From: an uncultured Chloroflexota bacterium
GTDB taxonomy: Bacteria; Chloroflexota; Anaerolineae; Aggregatilineales; Phototrophicaceae
Direction of reading: 5' to 3'
Assembly: GCA_903904765.1 (NCBI GenBank)
Contig: CAIVEA010000316.1
Coordinates: forward strand, 1 to 13,820
DNA length: 13,820 bases
Shown here: in pieces, positions 7,039 to 13,273 of the stretch
Position numbering within the stretch: position 1 is the first letter of the stretch
How the letters are laid out: every line of letters starts with the position of its first letter
Program-made: the position numbers and the translations under genes
The notes under the pieces: model-generated
Databases searched by the model: none
Seen by the model: the letters and a program-made list of their open reading frames with translations, nothing else
What the model was told of the DNA's origin: nothing

Positions 7039-7043
7039 TGCTT

Positions 7044-8222
7044 ATGCCGCAGGCAGATGTCGAACTGATTAATGTCGTCAAAGAATTTCCTTCCCCCCGT
7101 CAGGATGGTCTGGTACGGGCGGTAGACGACGTGTCATTGGAAATTTATGACGGCGAGTTTTTCGCCCTGCTCGGCCCCAGCGGCTGCGGCAAGACGACCA
7201 CCCTCCGCATGATCGCCGGTTTTGAGGACACCTCCTCCGGCAAAATCCTGATTCGCGGCAAGGCCGTGCAGGATGTCCCGCCGTTCCACCGCCCCGTGAA
7301 CACCGTCTTTCAGGATTACGCGCTGTTCCCGCACATGACCGCCCTGCAAAATGTGATGTTCGGGCTTGAAATGGAAGGCGTGAAGAAGGCCGAAGCCCGC
7401 AAACGGGCGATGGAGGCGTTGGAACTGGTGCGCCTGCCGCAGGCTGCTGACCGCAAGCCGCGTCAGTTGTCCGGCGGTATGCAGCAGCGTGTGGCGCTGG
7501 CGCGTGCGCTCGTCAAGCGTCCGCAGGTGCTGTTGCTGGATGAACCGCTGTCGGCACTTGACCTGAAACTGCGCGAGGCCATGCGCTTCGAGCTAAAGGC
7601 CATGCAGAAAAGCCTCGGCATCACCTTCATTTTCGTCACTCACGATCAGGAAGAAGCCATGACGATGGCAGACCGCATCGCCGTCATGGACAAGGGCAAG
7701 GTGTTGCAGGTCGGCAAGCCAGAAGAAATTTACGAGTCGCCCACCACCAAGTTCGTGGCGGATTTCATTGGCGAAACCAATTTCGCGCAAGGAACGACCA
7801 CCGAACGCCAGAACCAGTACACGCTGGTCAAACTGGATGAAAGCACCGTCGTTCGCGCCTATACGGGCGATAACCCGCCTCCAGTGGGCAGCACCGCCAC
7901 TGTGGCTGTGCGCCCGGAAAAGCTGAACCTGTTCCCGGTGGAGGGCAAGGTCAAGTACAACGATGGCAGCTTCGATAGCTCCGAGGCGTATAAGACCTCC
8001 ATCCTGAAAGACCCGGACATCGAGGTGCATGAGGCTGTTGTGCGGCAGGCCATCTATATCGGTACCGACTTTCGCTATGTGGTGGGCATCGGCAAGGATG
8101 CCAACATCGAGATGGTGGTGCGCGTGCAGAATTACGGCCTGCGCTCCGACTCGGTGTTCCAGAAGGGGCAGAAGGTGTACGTGTTCTGGGATAGCGAGAA
8201 CGTCAATTTGCTATCGAGCTAA
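7044..8222 (+). CDS. potA: Polyamine-type ABC transporter ATP-binding protein PotA
   Basis: 392-aa ATPase that drives the PotBC channel from the cytoplasmic side. The ATG at 7044 has GGAGG (7030-7034) 9 nt upstream; the open frame extends back to 6954, but those codons overlap the potD remnant and look unlike PotA. Motifs: Walker A GPSGCGKT (44-51), Q-loop Gln90 in VFQDYALFPH, signature LSGGMQQR (142-149), Walker B VLLLDEP (162-168), D-loop SALD, and H-loop His200 in FVTHDQEEA. The C-terminal 110-120 residues form the TOBE regulatory domain (TVAVRPEKL...VRQAIYIGTDFRYVV), with a loop of about 30 charged residues between its strands. Being last in the operon is unusual, since potA often comes first. 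A terminator-like hairpin follows 30 bp after the stop. Confidence 0.94.
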   Translation: MPQADVELINVVKEFPSPRQDGLVRAVDDVSLEIYDGEFFALLGPSGCGKTTTLRMIAGFEDTSSGKILIRGKAVQDVPPFHRPVNTVFQDYALFPHMTALQNVMFGLEMEGVKKAEARKRAMEALELVRLPQAADRKPRQLSGGMQQRVALARALVKRPQVLLLDEPLSALDLKLREAMRFELKAMQKSLGITFIFVTHDQEEAMTMADRIAVMDKGKVLQVGKPEEIYESPTTKFVADFIGETNFAQGTTTERQNQYTLVKLDESTVVRAYTGDNPPPVGSTATVAVRPEKLNLFPVEGKVKYNDGSFDSSEAYKTSILKDPDIEVHEAVVRQAIYIGTDFRYVVGIGKDANIEMVVRVQNYGLRSDSVFQKGQKVYVFWDSENVNLLSS

Positions 8223-8250
8223 ACGACCTCATCCATAGCAATATGCTTTT

Positions 8251-8347
8251 GTAGGGGACATGGCGCAAGCCGTGTCCTCTTTTATTTCTTGAAACGTACA
8301 TCTTGCGGGGATAAATGAAACGGGCTGGCACACCGACCAGCCCCTAC
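8251..8347. repeat. Interspersed palindromic repeat, family A, copy 1
   Basis: The outer arms GTAGGGG (8251-8257) and CCCCTAC (8341-8347) are inverted. Inside lie two hairpins: GGACATGGC/GCCGTGTCC around GCAA (8256-8277), and GGGCTGG/CCAGCCC around 8 nt (8322-8343). This three-stem design and the GTAGGG-GACATG start are shared with the copy at 11051-11117. No coding sequence is visible. It looks like a non-autonomous mobile or REP-type element inserted after potA. Confidence 0.55.
8253..8287 (+). terminator. Terminator after potA (pot operon end)
   Basis: AGGGGACATGGC (8253-8264) pairs with GCCGTGTCCTCT (8269-8280) in a 12-bp stem with two G-U pairs and a GCAA (GNRA) tetraloop, followed by TTTATTT (8281-8287). 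The form is that of an intrinsic terminator for the operon. It is also the left half of repeat family A, so the repeat seems to have been adopted as a terminator. Confidence 0.7.
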
Positions 8348-8365
8348 GCAGATGTGTTGTTTTTT

Positions 8366-8398
8366 CACCCTTCGCCATGAGGGAGAAGGGGTGGGGAT
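8366..8398. repeat. Interspersed hairpin repeat, family B, copy 1
   Basis: CACCCTTC (8366-8373) pairs with GAAGGGGTG (8385-8393) with one bulge. The complement reads much like the hairpin at 11005-11032 (CCCC...CTTCTCC...GGCGAAGGG). It abuts the end of the FHA gene. There is no T-run on the 3' side of either strand, so it is not an intrinsic terminator. Such motifs are common between genes in many bacteria. Confidence 0.45.
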
Positions 8399-8403
8399 GA
8401 GCG

Positions 8404-9393
8404 TTACTCTCCGCGATTGTTCCCCGGATGCCGGAACGAAACCGCCATTACCAGTTTGCCGAGGCGTAGTTCGTCCCCATGCCGCAGCACGCGAATCTCT
8501 TTGGACAACATGCGCTGCCCGTTGAGGAATGAGCCGTTCGCGCTGCCCTGATCAGCTGCCAGCACGGTGCTATTGCTGCTGTCGTAGTGCAGCGTCATGT
8601 GCATGCGCGAAACGCCCAGATCAACTGCTTTGGTATTCTTCAAATCCACATCCGGCATGACGGCGCTGCCCTGCGTACTGCGCCCGATTACCAGTTCCTG
8701 CGTGGATTTCTGCGGGCGCACCTCGAAGGTTTCGGTTGTGCCGCGCACCCGCAGCACCAGCACCGAGTCCGTGCCAAAAAATTCGCTATCCAGCGGTACG
8801 CTGTCATGGTCAGTAAAGGTACGGGTCTCGTACACACCTTTGACAGGTTCTAGCATTTGCCCGCAGGAATAACAGAATACCTCATGCTTCTGGTTCGTCT
8901 TGCCGCAGTTTGGGCATTTCACCCAGACAATCGAGGTGGCCTCACTATCCGGCGGGCGCTGATCGGCTGATGCCGGTTTGGTTGGTTCACTCGCTTGTGG
9001 GACGAGTTGCGTGATGGTCTGCGTCTCGGTTTGCGGGTTGGAGGGGGGCGTGGGCAACGGCGTAATTCTGGGCATGGACGCGGGCGGTTGCGTAGGCAGC
9101 GGTTTCACCACACTCGCAGGCGGGATTTCCGGCGGCGTAGGCCGATTCGCGGGTTGCTGAATCGGGCGGATGGACGGGTTGGTGCTGGGCGTGGCAGGTG
9201 CGATGGGCTTCGCCACACCGGCAGCTTGTGCCAATTTCTGCTCATGTGCACGCAGCGCCGTCGCCAGTTCTTCGCGTTCTTGTTTGCTCAAACTCTCAAT
9301 ATGAGGGCGCAGAACATTGAGCGAACCTTTGGCATCCAGCCCATTATCACGCATCCGTGCATATTCTTTGAAAATTTCTTTTTGTCGTCCCAC
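8404..9393 (-). CDS. Zinc-ribbon and FHA domain protein
   Basis: 329 aa if started at the GTG whose complement is 9391-9393. AGGAG (complement of 9402-9406) lies 8 nt before it but only 2 nt before the upstream in-frame GTG at 9397-9399. Domains: a charged helical N-terminus (about 1-55), a Pro/Thr/Gln-rich linker (about 60-150), a zinc ribbon CPNC...CYSC (Cys160, 163, 174, 177), and a C-terminal FHA domain (about 210-320) with VIGR (Arg238), GVSRMH (Ser262-His265) and NGSFLNG (286-292). These are the residues that FHA domains use to read phosphothreonine. No signal peptide or membrane segment is seen. It is likely a cytoplasmic adaptor in Ser/Thr kinase signalling; no kinase is in the window, so the partner is unknown. 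It is transcribed divergently from the selenoprotein gene. Confidence 0.87.
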   Translation of the reverse strand: MGRQKEIFKEYARMRDNGLDAKGSLNVLRPHIESLSKQEREELATALRAHEQKLAQAAGVAKPIAPATPSTNPSIRPIQQPANRPTPPEIPPASVVKPLPTQPPASMPRITPLPTPPSNPQTETQTITQLVPQASEPTKPASADQRPPDSEATSIVWVKCPNCGKTNQKHEVFCYSCGQMLEPVKGVYETRTFTDHDSVPLDSEFFGTDSVLVLRVRGTTETFEVRPQKSTQELVIGRSTQGSAVMPDVDLKNTKAVDLGVSRMHMTLHYDSSNSTVLAADQGSANGSFLNGQRMLSKEIRVLRHGDELRLGKLVMAVSFRHPGNNRGE

Positions 9394-9459
9394 CGGCACG
9401 GCTCCTGATCGCCTTGAATGGACATTCAGTACGCAACAGGTTCATTGTATCCTGATTTT

Positions 9460-9489
9460 TTGAGCGCCGCTGAACAAGGGATGTATAAT
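9460..9489 (+). promoter_or_regulatory. Promoter of the SelW-like gene
   Basis: TTGAGC (9460-9465) and a perfect TATAAT (9484-9489) are 18 bp apart. Transcription would start near 9496, about 29 nt before the ATG at 9525, with the ribosome site AAAGGA at 9511-9516. It likely serves both the selenoprotein gene and the binding-protein gene after it. On the other strand, a weak TACAAT box (complement of 9444-9449) may serve the FHA gene. Confidence 0.65.
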
Positions 9490-9524
9490 AACCTCGCACG
9501 GCATTCATGCAAAGGATAATTACC

Positions 9525-9824
9525 ATGCGCTACCCACTGTTAGACATCACCATTGAATACTGCGCCATTTGACACCACACTCCCCGCGCCGTCAGTTTGA
9601 CGGACGAATGCCTGAGTGTGCCGGAGATCGAAACGTTTGTACGTTCATGGACACTGGTTCCCAGTTCGGGTGGCCGTTTTGAGGTCACAGTGAACGGGGA
9701 GTTGATCTTTTCAAAAAAGGCGCTGGGACGGCATGCCGAACCGGGCGAACTGCTGGCGTTGATCCGGGCGAAAGCTGATGCCATTCGTCCGCCGGGCGTG
9801 GAATTTGTCCCGGACGGCGAGTAA
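9525..9824 (+). CDS. SelW/Rdx-family selenoprotein with C-x-x-U motif (in-frame UGA as Sec)
   Basis: 99 aa if the TGA at 9570-9572 is read as selenocysteine (residue 16). The ATG at 9525 has AAAGGA (9511-9516) 8 nt upstream and a strong promoter before it. The protein starts MRYPLLDITIEYCAI-U-HHTP. IEYC-x-x-C/U is the redox motif of the thioredoxin-like SelW/Rdx family. The rest fits the same family: SGGRFEVTVNGELIFSKKALGR near residues 54-75 parallels its conserved G-x-FEV-x-x-x-G-x-LI-x-S-K motif, and the length is normal (90-100 aa). Frame and similarity continue straight across the UGA, and a SECIS-like hairpin sits just downstream. Other genes here use TGA as stop, so UGA is not a Trp codon. 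These proteins are thought to act as small thiol or selenol oxidoreductases; the substrate is unknown. The alternative is a pseudogene with a nonsense mutation of Cys. Confidence 0.8.
9585..9606 (+). promoter_or_regulatory. Bacterial SECIS-like element
   Basis: CCGTCA (9589-9594) and TGACGG (9598-9603) form a perfect 6-bp stem with the loop GTT (9595-9597). It is extended by GC/CG pairs (9587-9588 with 9605-9606) around a bulged A at 9604. The apical loop begins 22 nt after the UGA (9570-9572) and its first base is G. Bacterial SECIS elements, which recruit SelB with Sec-tRNA, lie within the coding region at this kind of distance and carry a G in the apical loop. Folding was done by eye. Confidence 0.65.
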
Positions 9825-9871
9825 GCGGTCCCCACGCTATTCCATCAAACCATTGGAGAGGATGAGCAAGC

Positions 9872-10981
9872 ATGAGGAAACTGATCGCACTGCTGTGTGC
9901 GAGCCTGCTGGTGCTAGGATGGCAGACTGCTGCCGCGCAATCCACAACATCAGGGTCTACGTTGAACAGCATCCTCTCGCGGGGGGTGGTCACTTGCGGC
10001 GTGAGCGCCGATTTTCCCGGCTTTGGCATGATAGACCCGAACAGCGGCTTGCTGAACGGTTTTGATGTGGATTTCTGTCGGGCGCTGGCCGCCGCCATCT
10101 TTGGCGATGCCACTGCCCTACAAACCCTGCCCGTGTTCACGCTGGAAGATGGCCGCGCCGCCCTTCAGGATGGGCAGATTGACATTCTGTTGCGGATGGC
10201 AAGGATTTCGATGGAAGATGATGCGGCAGGGCTGGAATTCGCACCGACCATCTTCTACAGTGGTCAGTCGTTCCTCACCCGCGCCGACAGTTCTGTTCAA
10301 GATTGGCCGGGACTTAGTGGTGCGAATATCTGCGTGGTGACAGGCGGCTATGCGGAGAAGGCGCTCCCCGTCGCACTGAACACCCGCAGTTTAAGCGCCA
10401 TCATCAGCCCGCTTGCCAGCCTCGCTGTCGCGTGGGATGGCCTGAGTAATGGTCGCTGTGACGCGATTAGCGCCGATCTCACCGACCTCACGTTGCTCCA
10501 GCAGAAAGCCGATGATTCGACGGCCTATGTGGTGTGGCAACGCGCCGACCAGATTTACACCCGCGAACCGTTTGCGCCCCTGCTGCGGGCGGGTGACGAT
10601 CAGTGGGCGAATATCGTGCGCTGGACGATTTACGGCCTGATTCAAGCTGAACAGATTGGTATCAACAGCGAGACGATTGCCACGCTCAAACGCGCCCAAA
10701 CTCCGAATCCGCAAGATACGACACAGACCTTCGATGAAGAAGATTCAGTCTATCTCAACCGCGTGGGATGGGCGGTGGTGCAGGTGCTAGACCCCGGTCT
10801 GGGGATGGGCACAAAAATCGGTTTGAAGAACGGTTTTATGAGTAGCGTGGTGGCGCAGGTGGGCAATTACGGCGAAATCTATGCCCGCAATCTGGGCGCA
10901 CAGTCGCCGCTGCCCATCACCCGCAGTCTGAATGCGCTGGCGGTGGCGGGTGGTCTGATCTACGCCGCCGACTGGCAGTAA
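9872..10981 (+). CDS. Amino-acid ABC transporter substrate-binding protein, AapJ-like (SBP family 3)
   Basis: 369-aa secreted protein. The ATG at 9872 follows AGGA (9859-9862) by 9 nt. The signal peptide is about residues 1-22 (QTAAA-QS) and no lipobox is seen. LNSILSRGVVTCGVSADFPGF, NGFDVDFCRALAAAIFGDA and AALQDGQIDILLR are typical of general L-amino-acid binding proteins (AapJ). AGDDQWANIVRWTIYGLIQAEQIGI and the C-terminal QVGNYGEIYARNLG...LNALAVAGGLIYA are especially characteristic. Arg108, in LLRMARIS, takes the place of the carboxylate-binding Arg; the usual Thr-rich R-N-T-T-W-T stretch after it is changed. A segment near 277-305 (TPNPQDTTQTFDEEDSV...) differs from the AapJ I know. No permease or ATPase follows, so it is an orphan that relies on a transporter elsewhere or acts as a sensor. 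It starts 47 bp after the selenoprotein gene and probably shares its mRNA. Confidence 0.88.
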   Translation: MRKLIALLCASLLVLGWQTAAAQSTTSGSTLNSILSRGVVTCGVSADFPGFGMIDPNSGLLNGFDVDFCRALAAAIFGDATALQTLPVFTLEDGRAALQDGQIDILLRMARISMEDDAAGLEFAPTIFYSGQSFLTRADSSVQDWPGLSGANICVVTGGYAEKALPVALNTRSLSAIISPLASLAVAWDGLSNGRCDAISADLTDLTLLQQKADDSTAYVVWQRADQIYTREPFAPLLRAGDDQWANIVRWTIYGLIQAEQIGINSETIATLKRAQTPNPQDTTQTFDEEDSVYLNRVGWAVVQVLDPGLGMGTKIGLKNGFMSSVVAQVGNYGEIYARNLGAQSPLPITRSLNALAVAGGLIYAADWQ

Positions 10982-11004
10982 GCGACGACTCCTCTATCCC
11001 CCAA

Positions 11005-11032
11005 CCCCTTTCTCCATACATGGAGAAAGGGG
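11005..11032. repeat. Interspersed hairpin repeat, family B, copy 2
   Basis: CCCCTTTCTCCAT (11005-11017) and ATGGAGAAAGGGG (11020-11032) form a perfect 13-bp inverted repeat around AC. It starts 23 bp after the binding-protein stop codon. There is no T-run on either side in the right position, so it may protect the 3' end of the transcript but is not a classic terminator. It resembles the less perfect copy at 8366-8398. Confidence 0.6.
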
Positions 11033-11050
11033 CGCAAGACAAAGCGGCGA

Positions 11051-11117
11051 TTCGTAGGGACATGACCGACCATGTCCGCCATACACAAGCCGACAACACA
11101 GGTGTTGTCCCTACGAA
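11051..11117. repeat. Interspersed palindromic repeat, family A, copy 2 (three-stem element)
   Basis: A 67-bp element bounded by perfect 12-bp inverted ends TTCGTAGGGACA (11051-11062) and TGTCCCTACGAA (11106-11117). Inside are GGACATG/CATGTCC around 6 nt (11058-11077) and GACAACAC/GTGTTGTC around AG (11092-11109). The inner stems overlap the outer arms, so alternative folds (one long stem or a cruciform with two hairpins) are possible. The design matches 8251-8347. The rest of the 10982-11228 gap holds family-B copy 2 and no gene that I can see. Confidence 0.65.
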
Positions 11118-11228
11118 AAATCTGCACCCGTAGAAAATGATGATGGGGATGTGATTCTGTAAGGTTCGGTTTGCGTGCCATCCCGCTTCATGTTCTCTGA
11201 TGCTCATGCTTTTATAAGACTGTGGCAC

Positions 11229-12107
11229 TCATTCCAGCAGGTGCGTCCGCAGCGCCGCCAACACGCCCGCGTCCAGTCCGGCAGCGCGGGTCAGGTAGCC
11301 TTCGATGCCGCCGTACTGCTGTTCCAGATGCGCCAGCGCCAACCGCATCGTGCGCGGATTGGCGATCAATAGCGGTTGCAAATACTCGGCACGAATACCA
11401 AAACGCTCCAGCGAACGCACTGCTTTTGCCCCGATATGCATGAAATGCGCGTGATACAGGTTGCTCTGGCTGTAATCCGCTACGATCACCTCCTGCGGCA
11501 CGCCCAGCAGCCCTAGTAGCAGCGCCGCCGCGATTCCGGTGCGGTCTTTGCCAGCGGTACAGTGGATGATGGCGGGCAAATGGGCAGGGTCAGCCAACTG
11601 GCGGAGGAGATTCCCGTACAGGGGCGCGTTGCGTTCCAGAATCGTGTGGATGTACATCTCTGGCAGCATGGTGGCGAATTTACGCCGATGGATGAACAGC
11701 GCGATCAGCCGTTCCAGCCGATTATCCGCCGCGTCTAGCGGCAGGTGCGTGTACTGAATACCCTCTGGTAGATAATCCGGTTCTTCGGTCACTTCCGGGT
11801 TGCTTCGCAGGTCGCATACCCACTGGATGCCGAGTTCGGTCAATCTACGCTCATCGTCTGCCGACAGGTGATGCAGTCCTCCACTGCGAAACACTTGTCC
11901 GGTGCGAACCCGTCGCCCGTCAGCAGTGGCATAACCGCCCATATCACGGAAGTTGATTGCCCCTTGCAGAGGCGGCTCACGCGGCGGCAGATCATCTGGC
12001 AGCGGCAGAATCAGCGTCAGCGGGTCAACCACTTCCACGCGGTTGCGCCAGCGTATCCACAACGCGAGGACGACAACTGCCGCAATGACCAGCCCCCAAC
12101 CGTTCAT
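11229..12107 (-). CDS. Membrane-anchored tyrosine phosphatase-like protein (Y_phosphatase3 family)
   Basis: 292 aa. The ATG (complement of 12105-12107) overlaps the stop of the upstream oxidoreductase gene as ATGA, with GGAGAAGG just before it. Residues 4-19 are one hydrophobic segment followed by RWRNR, which suggests an N-terminal anchor with the catalytic part in the cytoplasm. The phosphatase domain includes INFRDMGGY (51-59), VFRSGGLHHL (72-81), DLRSNPE (99-105) and the active-site loop HCTAGKDRTG (172-181), with nucleophile Cys173 and Arg179 of the C-x5-R motif. The AGKDR form is that of the LipA/MptpB-like PF13350 family, which acts on phosphotyrosine, phosphoserine/threonine or phosphoinositides. 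The true substrate cannot be told. No terminator is visible after the stop at 11229. Confidence 0.87.
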   Translation of the reverse strand: MNGWGLVIAAVVVLALWIRWRNRVEVVDPLTLILPLPDDLPPREPPLQGAINFRDMGGYATADGRRVRTGQVFRSGGLHHLSADDERRLTELGIQWVCDLRSNPEVTEEPDYLPEGIQYTHLPLDAADNRLERLIALFIHRRKFATMLPEMYIHTILERNAPLYGNLLRQLADPAHLPAIIHCTAGKDRTGIAAALLLGLLGVPQEVIVADYSQSNLYHAHFMHIGAKAVRSLERFGIRAEYLQPLLIANPRTMRLALAHLEQQYGGIEGYLTRAAGLDAGVLAALRTHLLE

Positions 12108-13273
12108 AAACCTTCTCCAATACGTTCGGCAGCCAGTTTGATTCCGGCGAAATTACGTGCCACGGGGCCGATTTCCAGTTCCGCCAGCGGCCCAACCGCG
12201 TACAGCCCCGGCGACCAGCACAAATGGCGATTGAGAATAGGGTAGCCGTCCACCGCAACAGGTAAATCATACGCCTGCACCGCCGCATCCAGCCACGCGC
12301 CACCCGGCCTGCGCGGTTCAAAGCCCGTTGCCAGCAGCAGGTGGTCAACCGTGAGCGATGTGCCGTCCTCCAGCGCCAGCGTTACTGCCTGTGCCGTCCC
12401 TGTGGCGGATTGGATGACCGCCGTGCGCCGCACCAGCAGGGCGTGTTCTTCGGCCTTGTGCAGTTCTGCCGCCACATCTGCCGGCATCGAACCCCGATGC
12501 CGCGCTCCGCGTATCATCTCGCGGCGCAGCGCATAATCGTTCTGGCGGTAGAAACCATCTAGATGCTGGTAGGTAATCCATCCCGTATCCGCGTCAAACT
12601 GGTGGATGCGCGGCGCGTGGCGCATGAGCAAAGTCACGCTGCCGGGGGCGCGTACCGCCAGCGCAATCGCGCACTGTGCGGCGGTGATGCCCCCGCCCAC
12701 CACAATGACTCGCGCTCCGGTAGGCAGCGCAGCGCGGTCAAATGACGGGTCAAACAGGTGATGTACCGGAGCGCCTGCCGCCCGTAGCGATTGCGCCCAA
12801 TCCGGCCAGTGGGGTTGCTCGGTTGCGCCAATAGCCAGCACCACCCGCCGCGCCAGCAGGTCGCCCACGTCCGTCTCCACCTGCCAACCGTCGCGCAGCC
12901 GCGTCAGCCGTCGCGCTCGTCCGGTCAGGCGCAAATCGCGCAGGCGATGACGTTCGATCAAATGCTGACTGTGCGCCCGGAACAACGGCAGCGAAGGGCG
13001 GGCATACGGTTCGATGAACCGTGCCAGCGGTTGCCCCGGCACGGTGCGGGCGAATGTGATGAGCGAGAAGGGGTCGTAGTGCAGGTTGTGCGCGTGAGAA
13101 GAGCGTAAATATTCCATGCCGGCATTGGCGGTGAAGCGTTCCCACAACGCCAGTGGTTGATCGTAAGAATCGAGTACGCGCAACCCGTTTGTAGGGGCAC
13201 TTTTGCGCTTTGTAAGAAATAGTGATAGATAGGTACCGTGTATACCGCCGCCGATGATAAGCCAGTCCAACAT
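12104..13273 (-). CDS. FAD/NAD(P)-binding oxidoreductase (flavin monooxygenase-like)
   Basis: 389 aa from the ATG at the complement of 13271-13273. Two dinucleotide-binding folds are visible: LIIGGGIHGTYLSL (5-18; FAD, G-x-G-x-x-G at 8-13) and VIVVGGGITAAQCAIAL (189-205; NAD(P)). LLLATGFEP (312-320) is the ATG motif seen in N-hydroxylating and Baeyer-Villiger-type flavin monooxygenases, and VVLAIGATEQP (144-154) is the matching turn in the first half. The C-terminus (LYAVGPLAELEIGPVARNFAGIKLAAERI) closes the FAD fold. The product may oxidise an amine or small molecule, but substrate and even monooxygenase activity are not shown by sequence. Only a weak ribosome site is seen; GAGGTG lies about 16 nt upstream. 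It is coupled by an ATGA overlap to the phosphatase gene. Codons 21-30 contain a repeat-like CCCCTAC segment (see findings). Confidence 0.85.
   Translation of the reverse strand: MLDWLIIGGGIHGTYLSLFLTKRKSAPTNGLRVLDSYDQPLALWERFTANAGMEYLRSSHAHNLHYDPFSLITFARTVPGQPLARFIEPYARPSLPLFRAHSQHLIERHRLRDLRLTGRARRLTRLRDGWQVETDVGDLLARRVVLAIGATEQPHWPDWAQSLRAAGAPVHHLFDPSFDRAALPTGARVIVVGGGITAAQCAIALAVRAPGSVTLLMRHAPRIHQFDADTGWITYQHLDGFYRQNDYALRREMIRGARHRGSMPADVAAELHKAEEHALLVRRTAVIQSATGTAQAVTLALEDGTSLTVDHLLLATGFEPRRPGGAWLDAAVQAYDLPVAVDGYPILNRHLCWSPGLYAVGPLAELEIGPVARNFAGIKLAAERIGEGL

Noticed and set aside
6954..7043. 30-codon N-terminal extension of potA
   Set aside because: It reads through the potD3 relic, is unlike any PotA N-terminus, and the ATG at 7044 has a good ribosome site.
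9397..9399. GTG as start of the FHA gene
   Set aside because: The ribosome site would be only 2 nt away; the in-frame GTG two codons downstream has 8 nt.
9570..9572. UGA in the SelW-like gene read as a plain stop or as Trp
   Set aside because: Similarity and frame continue on both sides, and the position is that of the family's redox Cys/Sec. Other genes here (padR, potD2, the oxidoreductase) end in TGA, so it is not a Trp codon. A nonsense mutation remains possible but is less likely.
11005..11032. Perfect hairpin after the AapJ-like gene as an intrinsic terminator
   Set aside because: No T-run follows it on either strand; it fits better as an interspersed repeat.
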